DNA of 25,435 bases, taken from Diplocarpon mali (lineage: Eukaryota; Ascomycota; Leotiomycetes; Helotiales; Drepanopezizaceae). Positions 1-9,050 of this stretch are shown piece after piece. The stretch is from NCBI GenBank assembly GCA_024741835.1, contig JAENRP010000002.1:497197-522631 (forward strand), written 5' to 3'. A program made the translations under genes and the position numbers. Under the pieces are notes generated by a model that did no database searches, was not told the origin of the DNA, and saw only the letters and a program-made list of their open reading frames with translations. Position 1 is the stretch's first letter. Every line of letters starts with the position of its first letter.

Positions 1-2
1 GC

Positions 3-3000
3 ATGGCGCCTCCTACCTCAGCTCCAAAGGGGACCGATACCAGATGGTCCTGCGAATACGATACCCTGCGTCGAGAAAACCTCTTTCGCAACCCTCCCCA
101 AGATCACTCGGCATATCCAGCCCTGAAAGCTGCCATTGCACCTCATATCGAGTCCTTCAACGCACTATTTGGGGAGAACGGGACCATAGCCCAAGCCATT
201 CTAGACATTGGTGAAAAGACTTTTCTGGATGGCGACGATCGACAAGGTCCTGCGGGCAAGAACACTCTCAGTATCAAGGTCGCAGAAGTCTTTGTGGAAA
301 AGTCAATGCTGCCCGCAAGTAACAAATTCTCGACCAGGAATCGAGAGATCCTACCCGCAGAATGCAGGGAACGCCATGTGACGTATCGAGGGAAGATGAG
401 TGCAAAGTTCGAGTTCAGAATAAATAACGGAGAACCAAAAACCTTCGTTCGAGAACTCGGCCAGCTTCCCCTGATGTTGATGGTAGGTTGAAAGTCCGGT
501 CTCCAACCAATACTGACGCGTCCAGTCAAATCGATGTCATCTCGAAAAGAGCTCGCCTGCCAAACTCGTCCGGCTCAAAGAGGAGGCGGAGGAACTGGGC
601 GGATACTTTGTGGTGAACGGTATCGAGAAGATAATTCGACTCCTCGTGGTGAACCGACGGAATTTTCCCATGGCGATTGAACGCCCTTCCTTCGAAGGCA
701 GAGGCCCAGCATACTCGAAATACGGGATGCTTATGCGATCCGTACGGCCAGACCAGACTTCCCAGACCAACGTCCTTCACTACCTCAAGGATGGTAACGT
801 TACCTTCCGATTCTCGTGGCGAAAGGCAGAATACCTCGTCCCAGTCATGATGGTGTTGAAGGCTCTGGTCGAAACGAATGACCGGGAAATCTTTGAGGGC
901 CTGGTCGGAGCTGCGGGATCTGCAGGAGCTGAAAACACCTTCTTGACAGATCGGGTCGAGTTACTGCTGCGGACCTACAAGGCGTACGGCCTCTACACGA
1001 AGAGCAAGACTCGAGCACATCTGGGAGAGAAATTCCGCATCGTCTTGGGTGTCCCGGACACCATGTCAAACTACGATTGTGGAACCGAGTTCCTGCGCAA
1101 GATTGTCCTGGTCCACCTGGGAAACGCCAACGTCACGGAAGCCCAGGACAATGACAAGTTCAAGATGCTCCTTTTCATGACCCGGAAACTCTACGCTCTG
1201 GTCGCCGGGGACTGCGCCGTGGACAATCCTGACGCCATTCAGAACCAGGAAATACTATTGGGTGGTTTCTTGTACGGCATGATCATCAAGGAACGGCTCG
1301 ACGACTGGCTCTCCACGCTGCTGAGGATAGCGGTGCAGGATTACTTGCGAAAGAACCCTGAACAAAACTTCGCCACCCCTCGATTCTTGAAAGACTTCCC
1401 TGTCAAGATTTGCGGGCGGACGAACGAGAATGTTGGTGGAATGCTCGAATATTTCATGTCCACGGGAAACCTGGTCAGTCCGACAGGATTGGATCTGCAG
1501 CAAACTTCGGGATTTACAGTCGTGGCCGAAAAGATCAACTTTTTACGGTTCATCAGTCATTTCCGCATGGTACATCGAGGTAGTTTCTTCGCCCAGCTCA
1601 AGACAACGACAGTTCGCAAGCTTCTACCTGAGAGTTGGGGCTTTCTATGCCCCGTCCACACTCCCGACGGAAGTCCTTGTGGCCTGCTGAACCACCTATC
1701 ACACAAATGCCGCATCCTCACCAGTGCCTCGGACGTTTCGGCAATACCCAAAATAGTTGTCGATCTCGGTGTGGTAAGCTCAGGGTCATCTTCAACGAAA
1801 GAGAGCGTGGTCGTGACGCTTGACGGCAAAATCCTTGGATGGTGTACCCCAAAGCAGTCGCTGGCTATTGCTGACACTCTTCGGTTCTGGAAGGTCGAAG
1901 GAAGTCACAATGTCCCCAGAGACCTTGAAATCTGCTGGGTGCCCAGTTCCCACGGTGGTCAGTACCCTGGAATATACATGTCCGCGACTCCATCTCGGAT
2001 GGTGCGCCCAGTCAAGTACCTTCCCCTAGACTCCGAAGATCTCGTTGGGCCGCAAGAGCAGCCTTTTATGTCCATCGCTGTGACGGAACCCGAAATCATA
2101 TCCGGTGAATCCACCCACGTCGAGTTCGACCCCACCAACATCCTCTCCATCCTTGCCAACATGACCCCCTTCTCCGATTTCAACCAATCGCCCCGAAACA
2201 TGTACCAGTGCCAGATGGGAAAACAATCCATGGGCACGCCCGGAAATGCAACCCGGTACCGATCGGATAACAAGACCTACCGGCTTCAAACGGGACAGAC
2301 CCCAATCGTGCGAGCGCCTCTCCACAATGAGTATGGATTCGACAACTTTCCCAACGGTATGAACTCTGTCGTCGCCGTGATCTCATACACCGGGTACGAC
2401 ATGGACGACGCTATGATAATCAACAAGGGCTCCCATGAGCGAGGTTTCGGTCACGGAACCATCTACAAAGTCAAGAAGGTCGATCTCGAAGAAGGAAGCC
2501 GATCCAGATCCACCAAGAATATCAGTAAGCTTTTTGGGTTCGCGCCAGGATCCGAAGTCAAGGCCGAGATCAAGGCCTTGATTGACGAGGATGGCCTTCC
2601 ACATATTGGGCGTCTGGTCCAGGAAGGGGATAAGATCTGTGCATGGCACACCGTCAGCCAAGACGCAGAAGGCAGACTCGTCAATAAGGATGGCATCACG
2701 CACTTCGAAAGGTACAAAGATGGGGAGATCGCTTTCATCGAGGAGGTCAGACTGATTGGAAACGAGAACGGTGTAGAGCCTATGCAGGCTTGTTCTATCA
2801 AGTTCCGCATCCCGCGTTCCCCGGTCATCGGTGACAAGTTCTCTTCCCGCCACGGACAAAAGGGCGTTGCTTCCCAGAAATGGCCCAGCGTTGATATGCC
2901 ATTCACGGAATCCGGTATGCAGCCGGATACTATCATCAATCCCCACGCTTTCCCATCTCGTATGACAATCGGTATGTTTATCGAGTCTCTCGCGGGGAAG

Positions 3001-3669
3001 GCCGGTGCGCTCCACGGTTTGGCGCAGGACAGCACTCCGTTCCGATTTGACGAGGAGAACACGGCGGGTGATTACTTCGGTCACCAGCTGATGAAGGCCG
3101 GGTACAACTACTACGGCAACGAGCCCATGTATTCTGGGATCACCGGGGAGGAGCTTCACTGCGACATCTATATCGGGCTAGTCTACTACCAACGTCTGCG
3201 TCATATGGTGAACGACAAGTTCCAAGTGAGAACCACAGGACCGGTCACTCAACTGACCGGCCAGCCCATCAAGGGCAGAAAGAAGGGAGGAGGTATCCGT
3301 GTTGGAGAAATGGAGCGGGACTCCTTGCTAGCCCATGGAACGGCTTTCCTGTTGCAAGATCGTCTGCTCAATTGCTCCGATTACTCGCGCTCCTGGATCT
3401 GCAAAGAGTGCGGCACTTTCGTCTCGACGCAGCCAACCGTCTCGGCATTCGCACCGCGCAAAAAAGGAACTGGCGTCGTACGCTGTAGGAGATGTGCCCA
3501 CCGCGCCGAGGACTTTGCCGGCAAGGGCGAGATCTGGGAAGATGGGGAGGGACAACGATGGATAGGTGGCGACGACACGACGATTGTTGCCGTGCCTGGG
3601 GTGTTGAAGTACCTAGATGTGGAGCTCGCTGCTATGGGGATCAAACTCAAGTATAATGTCGGTCCGTAA
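3..3669 (+). CDS. rpa2: DNA-directed RNA polymerase I subunit RPA2 (second-largest, beta-like)
   Basis: This is the second-largest subunit of nucleolar RNA polymerase I, which makes the 35S pre-rRNA; with the largest subunit it forms the catalytic cleft. Exons are 3-482 and 526-3669. The 43-nt intron (483-525) starts GTAGGT, has a TACTGAC branch site at 511-517 and is phase 0. The product is 1207 aa, close to the roughly 1200 aa of yeast RPA135. Visible family signatures include the N-terminal NPPQDHSAYP region, ELGGYFVVNGIEKIIRLL across the exon junction, LPESWGFLCPVHTPDG (about residue 528), GYDMDDAMIINKGS (about 784), GDKFSSRHGQKG (about 929), and a C-terminal zinc site with CKEC (from residue 1119) and CRRC. 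The Pol I-type linkers around these motifs favour RPA2 over RPB2 or RPC2. The ATG lies two bases inside the window and agrees with the expected N-terminus, so the CDS appears complete, but its promoter is outside. Confidence 0.97.
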
Positions 3670-4483
3670 TGACAGATTGACAGTTGACAGATGGCGTTCG
3701 GTTGCACGGCTTTGACGGCGCCCTGGCTGGCTGGGAAAACGGGTGCGTATCAGTTGAAGCGGGTGTTGTGATGTGTGCTATCGTCATCGGCGAACCTCAC
3801 TTATATATCCACGACATGCTTACGCGTCCGGTAGCGAAGAACCCTTCGTGGAACCCTCGCCTGGATCAACGGCCTCGTGAATCTCGCTTAGCGCTGGCCC
3901 GGCCATCGACCTCTACGTAGAGTAGGCAACCATGCAGCAGCAGATCACGATCTTTTCTTTGCAGACCCATCGTCGCACGAATACTCACTGCCGTCCACCT
4001 GCGCATCCCGAGTGTGCCCATCCCGCGCGATCATGCCCTTGCCCGCCTCGATGTGGAGATCCTGCAACGGCACGAAGAAATCTCCATGATGGAGCAAACC
4101 TCGTATATAGGTCCCGTACAGAGCCTCCATCCTTTCCAAGTCATAATGGAGGGTTCCTGCCTTTGTCCGACGAGACCAGTGGACGTGGTAGCTCCTGCCA
4201 CGATCACTCTAAGCACAAGGCCAATTTCCTGGCGAGCTTTAACTTCCGATGGTGTCACTTCAAGGTAGCAATGTCTGGAGATTTTGGTCGTCGCAACGTT
4301 GATTCTCACTCCTTTTTTGGATACTCCGCTCGTTCCTCTGTTTATTGACTGCTGCGTCACGTCTCCTCTCGTTGTCAGTGAGCAAACAAGGCATTGCACC
4401 CCCCGCGGCAAAACACTTCAAAGCTTCACAAAGGTCTCTTTACCTTGCGAAGAACTCCCACACTCGTTACAGATGCTCACGGC
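3670..4483. other. Intergenic region between rpa2 and the tyrosinase gene
   Basis: This holds the 3' flank of rpa2 and the presumed promoter and 5' UTR of the tyrosinase gene. Just after the rpa2 stop there are three close copies of TGACAG (3669-3690). A TATATA-like string lies near 3801-3807, too far from the tyrosinase start to assign. Plus-strand open frames here are Pro/Arg/Ser-rich and look like chance. The one segment with protein-like composition is on the minus strand (3945-4208) and is listed separately. Confidence 0.6.
3945..4208 (-). CDS. Possible minus-strand exon or gene remnant, unknown product
   Basis: I do not recognise this. Read on minus from 4208 to a stop at 3945-3947 it gives about 87 residues of natural-looking composition: a basic start (GRSYHVHWSRRTKAG), then an aromatic and acidic stretch (HYDLERMEALYGTYIRGLL, DFFVPLQDLHIEAGKG), then a polar end. 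The in-frame stop just upstream (TAG, 4209-4211) is also a possible splice acceptor, so this could be a last exon. The only upstream partner I can suggest is a frame over roughly 4258-4350 joined through an intron of about 50 nt with a weak donor (GTGACA), and that link is speculative. An internal ATG at 4130 would give a shorter protein. It would converge on rpa2 and diverge from tyrosinase. It may be a small gene, a degraded exon or a chance frame. Confidence 0.25.
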   Translation of the reverse strand, partial: SDRGRSYHVHWSRRTKAGTLHYDLERMEALYGTYIRGLLHHGDFFVPLQDLHIEAGKGMIARDGHTRDAQVDGSEYSCDDGSAKKRS

Positions 4484-4547
4484 ATGTACATTATCACGAT
4501 TTCGGCCTGGCTCGCCGTTATCTGCGCTCTCTTCCCTTGTCGTGTAA
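4473..4547 (+). promoter_or_regulatory. Upstream ORF overlapping the tyrosinase start codon
   Basis: An ATG at 4473 lies 11 nt before the tyrosinase ATG (4484) in another frame and opens a 24-codon ORF ending at a TAA at 4545-4547, inside the signal-peptide region. If the mRNA starts upstream of 4473, scanning ribosomes would meet this ATG first. Its context is weak (C at -3) against G at -3 for the main start, so leaky scanning is likely. Whether it is transcribed is unknown. Confidence 0.35.
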
Positions 4548-6423
4548 GCGCCGCTCCACCCCAGTCGTACCCTTCATACGATTACGGCGCGAACCTCCCG
4601 AGACTCAAGCGCCAAACCTCCTCAGGCTATATCCCCGTTACCGGCGTCCATACTGGGAGCGGGGCGAACGGGTCGGCACCGCTGCGGGTGGAAATCCGGG
4701 AGTTGGAGAAAGATCCCGTGGCGTGGACATTGTATCTACTCGGGTTGGATATGTTGCAATACACGCCTCAGACGGAGACACTCTCCTGGTATCAGATAGC
4801 AGGTATTGAGGCAGGATACCGGAGGGGCGTCTGCTGATGGTCGTAGGAATCCATGGCCGCCCGTTCATTCCTTTCGACAACGTGCTGCCGAAAGATGGCA
4901 ACAATCAGAATGGGTATTGTCACCACGTCTCGATTCTGTTTCCGACCTGGCATCGTCCGTACCTAGCTCTCTACGAGGTATGTTCGCTTTCGTCGCGACG
5001 CTTGTCGCTGACGCCGGGCAGCAAGTGCTTCAAGCAAACGTCCTGCGTATCGCAGGGCAGTACCCCGCAGATGTTCGAGATCAGCATTTGACTGCGGCAG
5101 CAAATTTTCGCATACCATACTGGGACTGGGCAGCGGTGCCGAATGGCGGGAGTGTATACCCTGCGAGCGTCGGAGGATCCCCGTCGATATCTGTCAACGG
5201 TCCCGCTGGGGTTCAGACGATACAGAACCCGCTCTACAGCTACAGATTCAAGCCTCTAGATCCGGCACAGCTTCCAGAATTTCCGGTAAGCCGGCAGAAG
5301 GAACGAGGGGCTTCATTAACATTGGCAGTTCAATCAACTCAACCAGACTGTCCGTTATCCGGGCTCGCAGAACTCTGTGACCGTATCCCAGAACAACCTA
5401 ATCGCCCATCAGTTGGACAACAGCGCTGCATCGTTTCGGAACAGGCTATACATCCTGCTCACCATGTACCACGATTATACTACCTTCAGTAATGAGGCGT
5501 GGATATCGTCCAACAACCCGGAAGGATATGACTCGATTGAAAGCATCCACGATCAGATTCATGGATTGACAGGTAGTGGTGGACACATGACATATATCAA
5601 CTATTCTGCATTTGACCCCCTCTTCTGGCTCCACCACGCAATGATCGATCGAGTTTTTGCCATGTGGCAGGTTCTCAATCCCGACAGTTACGTCGTTCCG
5701 GAGCCCGCGATTTTCAATACCTTCACTGCGTCAGCTGGCCAGACTCAGGATATCAATACCCCCTTGACCCCGTTTCACCGGAATTCTGCTGGAGATTTCT
5801 GGACCTCCGACTCTGTCCGGGCGACGGAAGTTTTCGGATACGCCTACGCTGAAACCGCAAAGCGCGACGGCGTTGATGTTCGAGGTCAAGTCATCGCTGC
5901 TACCAACGCACTTTATGGTCTTACGACGGCAAACTTGACGCGTCGAGGAGTAACCAGCACAACTACCGATCAGGAGTGGGTGGCAAACATTCGCGTGAAG
6001 AAGTACGCCCTCACGGTCCCATTCTACATCCACATTTTCATCGGGCCCTTCGATCCCGATCCATTCTCATGGTCGTTCGAGTCCAACCTCGTCGGCACGC
6101 ACTGCATCTTCGTCAAATCCGTATCCTCGACCTGCGACTGCGATCCGGATCAGCTGGTTACTGCGACTATCCCTCTGACAGATCGATTACATAGCGACTT
6201 GGCCGAAGGGTATCTGAAGAGTCTCGAGTCGGGCGACGTGACGCCGTATCTGGCCGAGAAGCTCAGCTACAGAGTCTCCCTCCTGAACGACACCGAAGTG
6301 CCAAATGCGGCCGTCCCTAGCCTGAAAGTGGGAATCTTCAGTATGAGTGTCCAGAGGGGAAGTGCTGAGGAGCTGCCGCGTTGGGGGACGATGAAGGGGC
6401 ATATGGACGTGAGTATGGGGTGA
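4484..6423 (+). CDS. Tyrosinase (type-3 copper monophenol/o-diphenol oxidase) with signal peptide
   Basis: The enzyme hydroxylates monophenols and oxidises o-diphenols to quinones, typically for melanin formation or phenol cross-linking. Exons: 4484-4802, 4847-4977, 5022-5285, 5329-6423; introns are 44, 44 and 43 nt. The product is 602 aa. Residues 1-23 form a hydrophobic signal peptide ending VSA, followed by a Kex2-like KR site near residue 50 (LPRLKRQ). CuA has GIHGRPF (His109) and [21 protein letters not shown] (Cys131, His133, His142); the C-x-H spacing fits the thioether Cys-His of fungal tyrosinases. CuB has IHDQIH (His312, His316) and [13 protein letters not shown] (His340/341). A C-terminal domain follows ([24 protein letters not shown]). 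No ligand is missing. The start is the only ATG in frame that gives a signal peptide. The reading frame ends at a TGA at 6421, but its last codons contain a donor-like GTGAGT at 6409, so a missed short final exon cannot be excluded. Phenol substrate and secretion are inferred from family and signal peptide. Confidence 0.94.
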
Positions 6424-6935
6424 GGGATTACGGGCGGGGCACACTGGCGAATGGGATGTGTATATAGAAATGCAGAGCTTGGGTGGGATGGGGGGGGGTA
6501 AGATTTGGCGGCGGGGGTGTTGGAGGGGGTTATATAGAGCCAGGGCTTGATAGGGCTTGTTAATGTCTAAGTAGATGCTGTTCTTCTTGGACGGTATCTT
6601 GTTATCTGTGGTGAGATTTACCTCGGAATCTTGGGTCAGGGTGTCGAAAAGGCAAAAGATCTCTTCCTGGGGAGAGATTGCTCAAGCGTGTCCACCCGTA
6701 ACCCGTGGGGATTTCGAATGCAAGAAGAATACGAGTATGGTAACGCGCTGAGGGGGGATCGAGAGAATCACGAGGCCCTGGAGAGCAGTGCAGAGCAATG
6801 CTTGATCCTGATGACGCCGCTGCGGTCTGGATCCTGGGTGACGGCGTAAGACAGGGGCTCCGAGCAGACCTGGTATGGCGGATCGAAGCGTGGAGATTGT
6901 GTCATGTACCGCTTTGGCTGTGTAGGGGAAGAGGG
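6424..6935. other. Tyrosinase 3' flank, G-rich
   Basis: No gene is supported here. The first 110 bases are very rich in G on the plus strand, with runs of 9, 5 and 5 G between 6481 and 6531, followed by TTATATAGAG. From 6540 to 6935 the composition is mixed, with short chance ORFs. TATATAG recurs (about 6460, 6530, 7000, 7060, 7134) and continues into the tandem repeat that follows. Confidence 0.6.
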
Positions 6936-7175
6936 GAATGAGGAGCGTTTCTAAGTTTCTCATAGGGAGGATTGCTCAGTGTACTGCTTGGTTTATATAG
7001 AGGAAGGGAATCTAAAGCGTTTTTGATTATAAGGATTGATTGATACACTGCTTGGTTTATATAGTAGAGGGAGGGAATTAGGAGTGTTTCTAGGTTTCTA
7101 ATAGGGAGGATTGCTTAGTGTACTGCTTGGTTTATATAGAGGGAGGGAATCAAAAGCGTTTCTAATAATAAGGAT
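6936..7175. repeat. Higher-order tandem repeat, about 70-bp units in a 139-bp pair
   Basis: Four consecutive units begin with GAAT at 6936 (72 bp), 7008 (67 bp), 7075 (72 bp) and 7147 (partial). All share ACTGCTTGGTTTATATAG and an AGGGAGG-like end. Units 1 and 3 are nearly identical, sharing GGGAGGATTGCT and GTGTACTGC. Units 2 and 4 share AAAGCGTTT and ATAAGGATT. The array therefore behaves as a 139-bp A-B pair repeated about 1.75 times. This layout suggests that an AB dimer was duplicated after A and B had diverged. No coding potential is evident. Confidence 0.9.
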
Positions 7176-7776
7176 TCAACGTATAGCTCCACAGTATACT
7201 CCATGGACGAGTCCCAGGTGTAAGAGGATCAAGTACTGTATGGACTACATCTTGCAGCCTCCCATGCTGGCGACTGGGCATCCGCAGCGCAATACCGACT
7301 CGCCGCTCGAGGTGACGAGCGACACTCTCCAGCGATCGCCCCGAGGTTCTGACCCCCCCGGATATCGATCGCCTTGCTCGTGGACGGTGCCGGGGAACTC
7401 TGCATCGTGGGTAGCCGATCAGCAATGCCGCCCGATCAACTCTCCTTGGTATCTTGTATCTGCTCCCTCGGCTGCCAGCCACTGCTCTGGTACCCATGCG
7501 GCAGTGCCCTCCCCGATCCTCGAACGCTCTTCGTGGTGATTCGTCGTCTGTCGCGAGAAGGGCGTCGGCGTGTGAGAGTCCTTGGTAGAGGTGCTTCTGT
7601 GACTTTTATAGCAGAGCGTTGATTTCTCATCGGAAAAAGCGGCGAATTACCATCGCTTTGATCATTAGGAGTCCCCGCGAGCGAGAGCCCCTGCTTGGAG
7701 ATACTCCTCGATTGGTAAAGGTTGAATATGTCTTTTAGAAGGAAGCGATCAACACGTGATATGAGGAAGTACTTTT

Positions 7777-7807
7777 TGGCTTCGATGTATTTTATACATC
7801 GAAGCCA
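7777..7807. repeat. Perfect 14-bp inverted repeat with 3-nt loop
   Basis: The left arm TGGCTTCGATGTAT (7777-7790) is the exact reverse complement of the right arm ATACATCGAAGCCA (7794-7807), separated by TTT. The stem has no mismatch. It lies in a non-coding stretch and has no T-tract or gene end next to it. A structured RNA, a transposon-derived palindrome or a protein-binding site are all possible. Confidence 0.9.
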
Positions 7808-7928
7808 TTTAGATCAAGATATGCCAGACGATGGATGTGCACTATCCACCCCAACTACCAAGTATATTGAAAAACCACTGATCCACATCCCACTGCAAGG
7901 GGGCGGCGGCTTCGGGGGTGGGAGTCTA

Positions 7929-7946
7929 CGGGGGCCTACGCCCCCG
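7929..7946. repeat. GC-rich hairpin, 7-bp stem
   Basis: CGGGGGC (7929-7935), loop CTAC, then GCCCCCG (7940-7946). It sits in a strongly G/C-skewed patch (about 7896-7950) with several G5 runs. Such GC stem-loops are common in fungal repeats and intergenic DNA; no function is assigned. Confidence 0.75.
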
Positions 7947-9050
7947 CAACAACGCAGCTCTTGGATGTGTCGAGATGCTGCATTCCACAACTTCTCTCGC
8001 ATCTTGACCTCACCTCACGCCCTCGGACAAGGGGGAATCCTCGTGGAGAGGGTCGGCTCGACGGCGAGCACTCCCCGACTCTTCCAGCGCGGGACAGGGC
8101 CGGCGGTGCGAGCCGGTTGAGCGTCGCGGGAGAACACTACGACTGCGTTTCGGGCATGATGAATCGGCTGCGGGGGAACAGGCGGATCAGATTCAAGGGA
8201 AGTGCGCTGCTATATACGACGACGCAGTTTCAGAAGGCGAGCGGACTGAGAAACCCACCTTCGAATCCAGTGGATCTGCTCCAAGGGGGAATCGGCCACT
8301 CGGAAACGACGATTGTCATTCGGAATCGAAGTCTCAGCTCTGCGTAGTAAAAGCATGTTTTAATTGCTGGACAGAGACTAACCCTCCCTGGCGTCCGTTT
8401 TAGATTTTGGCGGAGGCAACGGCGCAACGAATCATGAGAAAAGGGGGGGGGGGGAAGAATTCAGAGGAGTTTACCACGGTACGCTTAAGAGAGCTTAAAC
8501 CATGGTTTGGCTGTGGTATTTGCAAGCCGGCTCTGGGCGTTGGAGCTCTACCATCTACTGCGTAGAATGATTCACCAGAGCCCAAGATAACAGTCACTGG
8601 CTCGGCGGGGGTATTGCTGAACAAGTAGGTTTTGACCCTTGGTGTTTACGAGAGAGACTCAAAATAGAGAAAAGGGGGCTGGGGTACCGTACAGAGAATA
8701 ACCGAGTACTCGAAGACCCAAGCGAGGCGGAATGTCGACTCAGCAAACCCGCGCCACGCTCATCCCCCGTGAGGAGCGTCCTTCGTCGCAGGCCAGACCA
8801 CAGTGGCATGTGTTCCAGGGGCATTGTCGGTAGATTTGCAACGTCAAATCTCCTTGGATATGCTGCTCGTTTAGCCTGCGACAAAGTGCTTCCTCCCGAA
8901 GTACACATGAGCCAAGGGGTGCAGAGCAAGGACCCTCCTAGGCATCCTTGCAATGGCCATCCCTTGCGAAAGCTACCCACTTCAAGAGAATCTCCCATCG
9001 GTCGACGATGACTTCGCGTTCCTCCTCCCTCTCCGCCCGTCACTCGAGCA

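Larger units (their letters stand above)
7176..9050. other. Gene-free interval with GC-rich islands and hairpins
   Basis: No convincing gene is seen. Parts (about 7250-7560 and 7890-8330) are GC-rich and so open in several frames at once, but the translations are Arg/Ser/Pro-rich with no recognisable domain. The interval holds a perfect hairpin (7777-7807), a GC hairpin (7929-7946), a run of 12 G (8443-8454), an 11-base direct repeat AAGGGGGAATC near 8030 and 8282, and a CACGTG at about 7754. The final 300 bases are presumably the promoter and 5' UTR of the gene at 9051. They contain out-of-frame ATGs, including one at 9008 opening a frame that overlaps that start. Confidence 0.55.

Noticed and set aside
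2383..3159. Minus-strand 258-codon frame
   Set aside because: It is antisense to the conserved hybrid-binding part of rpa2.
6409..6480. Extra final exon of tyrosinase after the GTGAGT at 6409
   Set aside because: The candidate acceptors lead only into G-run translations with no resemblance to a tyrosinase C-terminus.
7111..7539. Plus-strand 142-codon frame after the tandem repeat
   Set aside because: It begins inside the repeat, overlaps a similarly open minus frame, and owes its openness to GC-rich composition.
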